DNA of 64,000 nt from SR-FBR-E99 sp963732365. GTDB taxonomy: Bacteria; Bacteroidota; Bacteroidia; Bacteroidales; VadinHA17. Shown one piece after another: positions 19,401-28,000 of the stretch. The notes beneath the pieces were generated by a model, which made no database searches, was not told the origin of the DNA, and saw nothing but the letters and a program-made list of their open reading frames with translations. The stretch lies in contig CAVSZC010000004.1 of assembly GCA_963732365.1 (NCBI GenBank), positions 124,001 through 188,000 on the forward strand, written 5' to 3'. A program made the position numbers and the translations under genes. Position 1 is the first letter of the stretch, and every line of letters begins with the position of its first letter.

Positions 19401-22400
19401 CGAGGTAAATCCCGATGGAACTGATGTCCAACTGTATGTATAAGTGCCTGATCCACCTCCGGCTCCGGCAGCCAGTTGTACTGTGGCTCCGGCACATATC
19501 GTACCTGGGGTAGCCGTTGGAGTCGAGCTTAATGCACCTCCGCTTATACCTATGGTGACTGCATCAGTATTGGAACACGTCGTAGCTGTTGAAGTAGCCG
19601 TTAAGGTGAAGATTGTCGTTGATGTTAAATTTACAGTTGTCGGGTCTTCTACTGAAGCATTAACCAGCTGAGCAGACGGCATCCAACTATAAGTGAATGG
19701 ACCTGTTCCTGTAACTGTTGCATTTATCGTTGTACTCGTTCCATTTGCGATAGTCCTATCTGTTCCTGCATCTACTACCGGGAGTGCATTTACTGTTACG
19801 GTGGTAGCTGATGATAGTACGCTCTGACAACTTGCTGCATTAGTTATTCTAACAGTATAACTCCCTGCCGTCGTGACATTGATACTCTGTGTCGTCGCAC
19901 CCGTAGACCACAGGTAAGTTGATCCTGCACTTGAGGTCAGCGTTACACTACCTCCAATACAGAAAGTCGTCGGACCACTAGCCGTAATAGTCGGCTGAGC
20001 AGGTAATGCGTTGACCGTTACTGTCGTCGCCGCCGATGCTATGCTCTGGCAACCAGTTGCATTAGTAACCCTTACTGTATAGCTCCCTGAGGTCGTGACA
20101 TTTATACTTGCAGTAGTAGCTCCTGTAGACCACAGGTAACTTGACCCCGCACTTGAGGTTAAAGTAACACTGCCTCCCGCACAGAACGTTGTCGATCCTC
20201 CCGCCGTTATAGTCGGCTGAGCAGGTAAAGCGTTGACCGTTACTGTCGTCGCCGCCGATGCTATGCTCTGGCAACCAGCTGCATTGGTAACCCTTACTGT
20301 ATAGCTCCCTGCCGTCGTGACATTAATGCTTGCAGTGGTAGCTCCTGTAGACCACAGGTAACTTGAACCTGCACTTGAGGTCAGAGTAACACTGCCTCCT
20401 GCACAGAACGTTGTCGGTCCTCCCGCCGTAATAGTCGGCTGAGCAGGTAAGGCGTTGACCGTTACTGTCGTCGCCAACGATGCTATGCTCTGGCAACCAG
20501 TTGCATTGGTAACCCTTACTGTATAGCTCCCTGAGGTCGTGACATTAATGCTTGCAGTGGTAGCTCCAGTAGACCACAGGTAACTTGACCCTGCACTTGA
20601 GGTCAGAGTAACACTACCTCCTATACAGAAAGTCGTCGGACCACTAGCCGTAATAGTCGGCTGGGCAGGTAAAGCGTTAACCGTTACTGTCGTCGCCGCC
20701 GATGCTATGCTCTGGCAACCAGCTGCATTGGTAACCTGAACTGTATAGCTCCCTGCCGTCGTGACGTTGATACTCTGTGTCGTCGCACCCGTAGACCACA
20801 GGTAAGTTGACCCTGCACTTGAGGTCAGAGTAACACTGCCTCCTGCACAGAACGTTGTCGGGCCTCCCGCCGTTATAGTCGGCTGAGCAGGTAATGCGTT
20901 GACCGTTACTGTCGTCGCCAACGATGCTATGCTCTGGCAACCAGCTGCATTGGTAACCTGAACTGTATAGCTCCCTGCCGTCGTGACATTAATGCTTGCA
21001 GTGGTAGCTCCTGTAGACCACAGGTAAGTTGATCCTGCACTTGAGGTTAAAGTAACACTGCCTCCCGCACAGAACGTTGTCGATCCTCCCGCTGTTATAG
21101 TCGGCTGAGCAGGTAATGCATTGACCGTTACTGTCGTCGCCGCCGATGCTATGCTCTGGCAACCAGCTGCATTGGTAACCCTTACTGTATAGCTCCCTGA
21201 GGTCGTGACATTAATACTTGCAGTAGTAGCTCCTGTAGACCACAGGTAACTTGACCCTGCACTTGAGGTTAAAGTAACACTGCCTCCTGCACAGAAAGTC
21301 GTCGGACCACTAGCCGTAATAGTCGGCTGAGCAGGTAATGCGTTGACCGTTACTGCTATCGCCGCCGATGCTATGCTCTGGCAACCAGCTGCATTGGTAA
21401 CCTGAACTGTATAGCTCCCTGACGTCGTGACGTTGATACTCTGTGTCGTCGCACCCGTAGACCACAGGTAAGTTGATCCTGCACTTGAGGTCAGAGTAAC
21501 ACTGCCTCCCGCACAGAACGTTGTCGATCCTCCCGCCGTTATAGTCGGCTGAGCAGGTAATGCGTTGACCGTTACTGTCGTCGCCGCCGATGCTATGCTC
21601 TGGCAACCAGCTGCATTAGTAACCTGAACTGTATAGCTCCCTGAGGTCGTAACATTAATGCTTGCAGTGGTAGCTCCTGTCGACCATAGGTAACTTGACC
21701 CTGCACTTGAGGTAAGAGTGACACTGCCTCCCGCACAGAACGTTGTCGATCCTCCCGCCGTTATAGTCGGCTGAGCAGGTAAGGCGTTGACCGTTACTGT
21801 CGTCGCCGCCGATGCTATGCTCTGGCAACCAGCTGCATTAGTAACCTGAACTGTATAGCTCCCTGACGTCGTGACGTTGATACTCTGTGTCGTCGCACCC
21901 GTAGACCACAGGTAAGTTGATCCTGCACTTGAGGTCAGAGTAACACTGCCTCCCGCACAGAACGTTGTCGATCCTCCCGCCGTTATAGTCGGCTGAGCAG
22001 GTAAGGCGTTGACCGTTACTGTCGTCGCCGCCGATGCTATGCTCTGGCATCCAGCTGCATTGGTAACCCTTACTGTATAGCTCCCTGCCGTCGTGACATT
22101 AATGCTTGCAGTGGTAGCTCCTGTAGACCACAGGTAACTTGAACCTGCACTTGAGGTCAGAGTAACACTGCCTCCCGCACAGAACGTTGTCGATCCTCCC
22201 GCTGTAATAGTCGGCTGAGCAGGTAAGGCGTTGACCGTTACTGTCGTCGCCGCCGATGCTATGCTCTGGCAACCAGCTGCATTGGTAACCTGAACTGTAT
22301 AGCTCCCTGAGGTCGTGACATTTATATTTGCAGTGGTAGCTCCTGTAGACCACAGGTAACTTGACCCCGCACTTGAGGTTAAAGTAACACTGCCTCCAAT

Positions 22401-25052
22401 ACAGAAAGTCGTCGGACCACTAGCCGTAATAGTCGGCTGAACAGGTAAAGCGTTAACCGTTACTGTCGTCGCCGCCGATGCTATGCTCTGGCAACCAGCT
22501 GCATTGGTAACCTGAACTGTATAGCTCCCTGCCGTCGTGACGTTGATACTCTGTGTCGTCGCTCCCGTAGACCACAGGTAAGTTGATCCTGCACTTGAGG
22601 TCAGAGTAACACTGCCTCCAATACAGAAAGTCGTCGGACCACTCGCTGTTATCGTCGGCTGTGCAGCCACATTAACTGTCACAGTTATTGTCTCCTGGTC
22701 TGTCAGGTTAGCTGGCAAAGTTCCATTATCGGTAACCCTTACGGTGAAGGTGTATGGACCAGACTGTATGTTGTCAGGAGTCCATGTAAATACCCCGGAG
22801 GAGGCCCCGATAGATGCTCCGGATGGAGCACTTAAAAGACTATAAGTTAAGGTATTGGCCGGCAAATCAATATCGGTGGCGGATGCAGTGAATGTTAGCA
22901 GTGAGAGCTGACAAACAGAGCGGTTACCGATCAATGCAAGTACCGGAGCATCATTCACAGCGGAGACGGTTATTGTAAACGTCTGCGTCGCACTCTGGTC
23001 TACTCCACCGTTGGCTGTTCCTCCACTATCTCTCAAATAAACTGAAACAGTGGCAACTCCGTTTGCATTAACAGCAGGAGTATATGTCAGTGTACCGGTT
23101 GCCGGAGAGATAGTTGGCTGAGCCTGGAATAATGCATTATTATTGTTTGTCACAGTGAAAATCAACGTCTGGGCAGATTCATTTGCTGGTCCTGCACTGA
23201 TATTAGTTGCCCAGCCAGCAATACTCTGCGCTGCTGCATCTTCCGCAACAGTCTGGTTAGAACCGACTGTAAAAGAAGGTGCATCATTAACGGGAGTGAC
23301 TGTGATATTGAAGATTTGCGTTGGGCTTACATCAACTCCCCCGTTCAATGTGCCGCCATCATCACGAAGGTAAACTGAAACCACGGCACTCCCAAATGCG
23401 TTTGCAGCAGGAGTATAGGTCAGGTTTCCGGTAGCAGGTGATATAGCCGGCTGCACAGAAAAGAGAGAGTTATTGTCATTGGTCACAACGAAGGTCAGTG
23501 TCTGGGCTGACTCATTCGCAGGGCCTCTGCTTATTGCCGTGGCCCAGGTGGCAACAGTTTGGGCCCCGGCATCTTCCAGAACGATCTGGTCAGATCCTCT
23601 TGTAAATGACGGCGCATCATTTACTGAAGTTACGCTAATACTAATATTGTCATTATCAACCCTTACTCCGCCACTACCTGTATTGCCAAGGTCTGAAGTT
23701 ATAATGTTGAGTGATGCGGAACCATTAAAATCTGCAGGATATGCCCTGAAAATCATCCCGGAAAAAGAAGCATTCAAATTTTCAGGTAATCCTTCAAATA
23801 TCATTTCAGCATCAGAGTTACCGTCTCCAAGTAAAAAGGTCAATCCAGTCAACTGACTAAGAGTAAATATTCCATTCAGGGCAGTCAGATGAATCTGCAA
23901 TCTGCCATTGGTTGTCTCTGCCACATCCGGATCACTGACACTTATCTGATTTCCATTGGCTCCCGAAAGAATAAGGTTGGCATCCTCCAGAACAGTTTGT
24001 GCGCCAGGGACGGTGTTAGACGGGTTGTCATTAACAGCGGAGACTGTAATTGTAAACGTCAGGACTGCACTTTGGTCTATTCCACCATTTGCTGTTCCTC
24101 CGTCATCTCTCAGGTAAACCGTAACAGTTGCAATACCATTTCTGTCGGTTGCAGGCAAATAAGTAAGTGTACCTGTTGAAGATATTGCGGGTTGTGATGA
24201 GAAAAGAGCATTATTGTTATTTGTTACAATAAATGTCACTGCCTGGCTTGATTCGTTTGCAGGACCTGCAATTATAGAAGATGCCCAATTTGATATTGAC
24301 TGCGATGCTTCATCCTCCGAAATCGACTGATCAGGGCCTCTGGTAAAGCCCGGTGCATCATTGACAGCAGTAAGTGTAAAAGTGACTCCATCGCTTGCGA
24401 AGAGGCCTCCCGGGTCTGTGGCCGTGAATGTAATTGTCTCGCTTCCATTCCAGTCAGCATTGGGTGCTGTTATTGTGGCCACGCTGTTTGTGATTGAAAC
24501 GGCAAGAGCAATGTTGCCCGAATAAGTCCAAGTAATCTCCGCATCTGTATTGTCAGGATCAGAAACATAGTTGTCAAGAGAAATCGTTGCGAAGACTGCT
24601 CCTTCAAGCAGGGTCTGATCCGGAATATTTGAGATAACCGGGGAATCATTGGTGGATACATGGAATTGATATGGATTCATTGCATCCGCTATTGTCATAC
24701 CATCAACAAATGGGATGGTTTCGTCTATGTCATAATAGGCATCTTCAATTGGATTATAATATCTGAAACTAAGGGTCTCTCCGGACGCTAAATCACTGTA
24801 GCAGCGTAGTATAGCAACATAGTGACCGAATGGACTCAGAACTATATCAGCATAACCCCGGCATTGTCCTGCTACGAAAGCTCCCAGAGTACCTGTGGTA
24901 ACCTCCGATCCTCCTCTGATTACAGCTCCAATTATGTCTCCATCATAATCGTAATCTCCAGGTACAATAGTCCATCCGTGAGACTGTGCTGAGACCGGAA
25001 GTGCTGATAACGCTATTGTTATGGCAAGGGCAATCTTAATGAAATTCTTCAT
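13479..25052 (-). CDS. Giant Ig-like repeat adhesin with CHU_C (T9SS type B) C-terminal domain
   Basis: The 3,857-residue protein has a signal peptide (residues 1-22, ending PVSAQ). Next is a ~110-residue domain (GAVIRGG, GAFVAGQCRG, ETLSFRYYNP, DGMTIADAMNPYQF) shared with the other giant protein, then one dystroglycan/cadherin-like domain (IPDQTLLEG, WNGSETITFTATDPGG) and several cadherin-like repeats (DDGGTANGGID). About 28 copies of a 74-residue Ig-like module (QPTITAGG, TTFCAGGSVTLTSS, YLWSTGATT, GSYTV, AAGCQSIAS) follow, with four ~164-residue inserts (DAGTDRTIANGTS, SPTVTPSVNTTYNV). The end is IPTLITPNGDNRNDFF, LKIFDRRGIEVY and DDTYFYTLR, the CHU_C gliding-motility-associated sorting domain. 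It should be exported by type IX secretion and surface-anchored, SprB-like. It lies 23 bp after the other giant gene and 122 bp before the PorP/SprF gene. Copy number may vary between strains or be affected by assembly. Confidence 0.9.
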   Translation of the reverse strand: MKNFIKIALAITIALSALPVSAQSHGWTIVPGDYDYDGDIIGAVIRGGSEVTTGTLGAFVAGQCRGYADIVLSPFGHYVAILRCYSDLASGETLSFRYYNPIEDAYYDIDETIPFVDGMTIADAMNPYQFHVSTNDSPVISNIPDQTLLEGAVFATISLDNYVSDPDNTDAEITWTYSGNIALAVSITNSVATITAPNADWNGSETITFTATDPGGLFASDGVTFTLTAVNDAPGFTRGPDQSISEDEASQSISNWASSIIAGPANESSQAVTFIVTNNNNALFSSQPAISSTGTLTYLPATDRNGIATVTVYLRDDGGTANGGIDQSAVLTFTITVSAVNDNPSNTVPGAQTVLEDANLILSGANGNQISVSDPDVAETTNGRLQIHLTALNGIFTLSQLTGLTFLLGDGNSDAEMIFEGLPENLNASFSGMIFRAYPADFNGSASLNIITSDLGNTGSGGVRVDNDNISISVTSVNDAPSFTRGSDQIVLEDAGAQTVATWATAISRGPANESAQTLTFVVTNDNNSLFSVQPAISPATGNLTYTPAANAFGSAVVSVYLRDDGGTLNGGVDVSPTQIFNITVTPVNDAPSFTVGSNQTVAEDAAAQSIAGWATNISAGPANESAQTLIFTVTNNNNALFQAQPTISPATGTLTYTPAVNANGVATVSVYLRDSGGTANGGVDQSATQTFTITVSAVNDAPVLALIGNRSVCQLSLLTFTASATDIDLPANTLTYSLLSAPSGASIGASSGVFTWTPDNIQSGPYTFTVRVTDNGTLPANLTDQETITVTVNVAAQPTITASGPTTFCIGGSVTLTSSAGSTYLWSTGATTQSINVTTAGSYTVQVTNAAGCQSIASAATTVTVNALPVQPTITASGPTTFCIGGSVTLTSSAGSSYLWSTGATTANINVTTSGSYTVQVTNAAGCQSIASAATTVTVNALPAQPTITAGGSTTFCAGGSVTLTSSAGSSYLWSTGATTASINVTTAGSYTVRVTNAAGCQSIASAATTVTVNALPAQPTITAGGSTTFCAGGSVTLTSSAGSTYLWSTGATTQSINVTTSGSYTVQVTNAAGCQSIASAATTVTVNALPAQPTITAGGSTTFCAGGSVTLTSSAGSSYLWSTGATTASINVTTSGSYTVQVTNAAGCQSIASAATTVTVNALPAQPTITAGGSTTFCAGGSVTLTSSAGSTYLWSTGATTQSINVTTSGSYTVQVTNAAGCQSIASAAIAVTVNALPAQPTITASGPTTFCAGGSVTLTSSAGSSYLWSTGATTASINVTTSGSYTVRVTNAAGCQSIASAATTVTVNALPAQPTITAGGSTTFCAGGSVTLTSSAGSTYLWSTGATTASINVTTAGSYTVQVTNAAGCQSIASLATTVTVNALPAQPTITAGGPTTFCAGGSVTLTSSAGSTYLWSTGATTQSINVTTAGSYTVQVTNAAGCQSIASAATTVTVNALPAQPTITASGPTTFCIGGSVTLTSSAGSSYLWSTGATTASINVTTSGSYTVRVTNATGCQSIASLATTVTVNALPAQPTITAGGPTTFCAGGSVTLTSSAGSSYLWSTGATTASINVTTAGSYTVRVTNAAGCQSIASAATTVTVNALPAQPTITAGGSTTFCAGGSVTLTSSAGSSYLWSTGATTASINVTTSGSYTVRVTNATGCQSIASAATTVTVNALPAQPTITASGPTTFCIGGSVTLTSSAGSTYLWSTGATTQSINVTTAGSYTVRITNAASCQSVLSSATTVTVNALPVVDAGTDRTIANGTSTTINATVTGTGPFTYSWMPSAQLVNASVEDPTTVNLTSTTIFTLTATSTATTCSNTDAVTIGISGGALSSTPTATPGTICAGATVQLAAGAGGGSGTYTYSWTSVPSGFTSTSASPTVTPSVNTTYNVAVNDGFSTVNSNVSVIVNALPAQPTITAGGPTTFCAGGSVTLTSSAGSTYLWSTGATTQSINVTTAGSYTVQVTNAAGCQSIASAATTVTVNALPAQPTITASGPTTFCIGGSVTLTSSAGSSYLWSTGATTASINVTTSGSYTVRVTNATGCQSIASLATTVTVNALPAQPTITAGGPTTFCAGGSVTLTSSAGSSYLWSTGATTASINVTTAGSYTVRVTNAAGCQSIASAATTVTVNALPAQPTITAGGSTTFCAGGSVTLTSSAGSSYLWSTGATTASINVTTSGSYTVRVTNATGCQSIASAATTVTVNALPAQPTITASGPTTFCIGGSVTLTSSAGSTYLWSTGATTQSINVTTAGSYTVRITNAASCQSVLSSATTVTVNALPVVDAGTDRTIANGTSTTINATVTGTGPFTYSWMPSAQLVNASVEDPTTVNLTSTTIFTLTATSTATTCSNTDAVTIGISGGALSSTPTATPGTICAGATVQLAAGAGGGSGTYTYSWTSVPSGFTSTSASPTVTPSVNTTYNVAVNDGFSTVNSNVSVIVNALPAQPTITAGGPTTFCAGGSVTLTSSAGSTYLWSTGATTQSINVTTAGSYTVQVTNAAGCQSIASAATTVTVNALPAQPTITASGPTTFCIGGSVTLTSSAGSSYLWSTGATTASINVTTSGSYTVRVTNATGCQSIASLATTVTVNALPAQPTITAGGPTTFCAGGSVTLTSSAGSSYLWSTGATTASINVTTAGSYTVRVTNAAGCQSIASAATTVTVNALPAQPTITAGGSTTFCAGGSVTLTSSAGSSYLWSTGATTASINVTTSGSYTVRVTNAAGCQSIASAATTVTVNALPAQPTITASGPTTFCIGGSVTLTSSAGSTYLWSTGATTQSINVTTAGSYTVRVTNAAGCQSIASAATAVTVNALPAQPTITAGGPTTFCSGGSVTLTSSAGSTYLWSTGATTASINVTTSGSYTVRVTNAAGCQSIASAATTVTVNALPAQPTITAGGSTTFCAGGSVTLTSSAGSTYLWSTGATTQSINVTTAGSYTVRITNAASCQSVLSSATTVTVNALPVVDAGTDRTIANGTSTTINATVTGTGPFTYSWMPSAQLVNASVEDPTTVNLTSTTIFTLTATSTATTCSNTDAVTIGISGGALSSTPTATPGTVCAGATVQLAAGAGGGSGTYTYSWTSVPAGFTSTSASPTVTPSVNTTYNVAVNDGFSTVTSNVSVIVNALPAQPTITAGGSTTFCAGGSVTLTSSAGSSYLWSTGATTASINVTTSGSYTVQVTNAAGCQSIASAATTVTVNALPAQPTITAGGPTTFCSGGSVTLTSSAGSTYLWSTGATTQSINVTTAGSYTVRITNAASCQSVLSSATTVTVNALPVVNAGTDRTIPNGTSTTLNATVTGAGPFTYSWTPSAQLVNASVEDPTTVNLTSTTIFTLTATSTATTCSNTDAVTIGISGGPLSSTPTATPGTVCAGATVQLAAVASGGSGTYTYTWTSVPAGFTSTAASPTVTPSVNTTYYVAVNDGFSTVNSNVSVTVNALPSQPTITAEGPTTFCSGGSVTLTSSLGSTYLWSTGATTQSIIVTVAGSYTVRVTNASGCFSVSSSPVNIPVPPATPAAPTVGTITQPSFSVLTGSVVLSGLPATGIWTLTRNDGITLQGSGTSRTVSGLQPGTYTFTVTSDAGCTSLPTANITINAPPGAPNLVINNPATICSNQTTDLTAPAVTAGSDENLTYTYWLNAAATLPYESPTAATAGTYYISGTSTAGYSTTKPVVVAADQLPIPYSGPDQVLEYLFGTTLTAELPVSGIGTWSLLSGTGQLFNSAAAITEVNGLSLGRNEFRWTVTNGVCPPVSDDVAVTVNDLTIPTLITPNGDNRNDFFIIRGLESLGRTELKIFDRRGIEVYTNDDYDNTFEGLDYNGNPVQDDTYFYTLRSADGTSMSGYIVVRR
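14500..22661 (-). repeat. Array of ~28 Ig-like modules of 222 bp with four longer inserts
   Basis: I count 28 copies of a 222-bp (74-aa) unit by the recurring string GGSVTLTSS. Four ~490-bp insert units fall after modules 13, 18, 25 and 27. Variation is limited to a few positions that swap between states (CIGG/CAGG/CSGG, STYLW/SSYLW, TTQS/TTAS, AGSY/SGSY, YTVQ/YTVR, NAAGC/NATGC), so neighbours look like mosaics of the same few alleles. That pattern suggests gene conversion or unequal crossing-over. Confidence 0.92.
16655..20895 (-). repeat. Higher-order tandem repeat, 1,602-bp unit, about 2.6 copies
   Basis: Sequence at position p matches p+1602 from about 16,655 to 19,295, for example around 17,460/19,062 and 17,842/19,444. 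From about 17,226 onward I saw almost no difference. The unit is five 222-bp Ig modules plus one ~492-bp insert (534 residues), so the frame is kept. To the left of 16,655 the partners diverge abruptly, as expected at a duplication end. Confidence 0.88.
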
Positions 25053-25075
25053 CGCCTTGATATTCTAATTTCTTA

Positions 25076-28000
25076 TTACTTGATTAAGGTCACTTTTCTG
25101 ACTCCATGTTTTCCGTTGACGGTCAGATGAATTATATAAATACCTTCGGTCATCCCGTACGGAATCCATTCTGTTTCATTAAATCCGGCATCCAGAACTT
25201 CGTCAACCAGTTGTATGATAAACCTTCCGTCGGAATCATACACATTCATTATGACATGCCCTGCTGACTGCAGGGTGTATTCAATGTTGAGCTTCCCGGT
25301 AAATGGATTAGGATATGTATTTATCGCAAGATCACTATCCCCGATGCCTGATAAACCTTCTGATCCGGTCTTCACATTCAATTCAAACGATTTGATTGCA
25401 TCTGCTATAATCATATCCTTGATGAAAACGACAGTCTCCATGCAATCATACAGTCTCTGGTCACGGTAGTCAAAATATTTGAATCTGACCACTTCTCCCT
25501 CATTGGCATTGCTATGTATCATAATCGGGAAGAGCCATGATCCGGAAGGATCAAAATATCGAGCCCGGACAACACCTCTTATTTTGTCATCCACATAGGC
25601 GAAGAGTAAGTCTTCTTCATTACCCGCCATTTTTCCATTAAAATATATGCTGGCGGTGACCGAACCGTTATATTCAAATCCGGCCGGATCGATTTCTTCA
25701 TCAAAAACGTGGTCCGACTCATAAGTACTTTTAAGACCGGTTGAAGGATATGTCAGGGTTCCGGGATTTGTTAACCTAATCATATATCCATCTTCAGGCC
25801 TCAATTCGGAAAGAGTACCGTACCAACCATATCCGGAATAATACAATGCAGATAACGTCTGGTTCTTTATATAATCCAGATGAGCTGGTGTGAGCGACGA
25901 TAAGGCTGAATTTATTGCCATCGATGTCTGTGGAAGAAAGCCTATCCAATTCCATCCGGCAGTCAAATTAACCGGAGTTTCAGCAGGATCGACCGGAATG
26001 CCATTTGTACTGATGCCGCAGATGTTTGCTACTCTGACCTTGTACATCCTGCTGGGATTCAGTGTGTCTAAAGTTCCCCACCATCCGAATCCTGCATAAT
26101 AGTTTGCAGAGGTTAATTGGTCCTTGATATAATCGCCGGGTGTAGCACATGCTGACATCATTGCTGCAACGGACATATTAGGAGTGTTCACATTAACCGA
26201 GAACCAACTCCATCCAACAGGGAAGGAAGTGGTATACTCAATCAACTGAACTGTAACGGTTGTTGTTACAGAACATCCGGTTCCTAAAGTATATCTTATA
26301 AGAGCAGTGCCCACTGATACTCCGGTAACGACTCCTGTTGAACCATTGACAGTTGCAACAGCGGTGTTTTCGCTGCTCCATGATCCACCCGGAGTCGAGT
26401 TTGAAAGTGTTGAGGTTGAACCGACATTTATCGTAGTACTACCCGTTATACTTGCGGGAAGAGAACTTACCGTGACAGTTATATCCTCAGTGTCTGAAAT
26501 TGCTGGCGTTCCATTGTCAGTGACACTGATAGTAAAAATGTAGTTTCCGGATTGGGTTACATCGGGAGTCCATGTAAATTGTCCTGATTGTGTGATGGAT
26601 GCTCCATTAGGTGCATTTACTAGGCTAAATATCAGGTTCTGAGTCGGGATATCGATATCAGAGGCAATGCAAGTAAATGCAAGGAGCGATTCCTGGCATA
26701 TTGAATTGTTCCCAACAAGAGATAAAACCGGAGGGTCGTTGATTGGATTGACTGTAATACTTACCGTAGCCTGATCACAGTCATTATCTGAGTCACAGAT
26801 TTGGTATGCAAAAGAATCGGGCCCGTAATAATCAGGAGAAGGGGTGTAGGTATAGGTCCCGTCTGAATAAACAACAGCTGCCCCGTGCAATGCCTGTGTA
26901 ACCAGACTCCATACATTACTGCCATCTCCACTCGGGGTATCGTTAGTAACAAGAGTACTGTTTACCTGGATATCCTCATCTGTTGTAAATGTATCATCGT
27001 TGGCTACAGGTACATCATCTGTCAGATTTACCGTGATGCTTACCGTCGCCTGGTCACAGTCTCCATCTATATCACACAACTGGTAGGTAAATGAATCAGG
27101 ACCGTTATAGTCAAGTGCAGGTGTATAGGTATAGGTACCGTCTGCATTGACTACTGCCACCCCATGTATTGCCTGGGTGACAAGGCTCCATACATTACCG
27201 CCGTCGCCACTCGTAGTGTCATTACCCGCTACGCTGCCGCCAAGAGAGGTGTCCTCTGCTGTGCCAAAGCTGTCGTCTGATGCTATTGGTAAATCATCTA
27301 CCGACGCGATTGTTACCGTTACTGTTCCTGTCGAACAGTCTGCATCCGTATCACACAGCTGATATGTAAATACATCTGTGCCGTTATAGTTGGCTGCAGG
27401 TGTGTATGTGTAACTGCCGTCGGGGTTCATTGTAACTGTACCGTGTGCCGCCCCGCCGTTAGCTCCTACCAGCGACCATACATTGCCTCCGTCGCCACTC
27501 GGGGTGTCATTGGTCGATACGCTACCGCTTACCTGGGTATCTTCTGCTGTGGTGTTGGTGTCGTCGGTAGATGACGGGGTGTCATCTACTGCCGTGATTG
27601 TTATCGTAACTGTCGCTGTCGTGCAGTCTGCATCAGCATCACACAACTGGTAAGTAAAGACATCCGTGCCGTTATAGTTGGCTGCAGGTGTGTATGTGTA
27701 ACTGCCGTCGGGGTTCATGGTAACTGTACCGTGTGCCGCCCCGCCGTTAGCTCCTACCAGCGACCATACATTGCCTCCGTCGCCGCTAGGGGTGTCATTG
27801 GTCGATACGTTGCCGCTTACCTGGGTGTCTTCTGTGGTGGTATTTGTGTCATTGGCAGATGACGGGGTGTCATCTACTGCTGTGATCGTAATCGTTACCG
27901 TAGCTTCATCACAGTCACTGTCTGTATCGCATAACCTGTAGGTAAATGTATCTGTACCATTATAATTAGCTGCTGGAGTGTAAGTAAATGTACCATTGGT

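Noticed and set aside
13681..24661. Short frames on both strands within the CHU_C giant gene
   Set aside because: They recur with the 222-bp or 1,602-bp period and are shadows of the repeat. The long minus-strand frame has signal peptide, modules and sorting domain.
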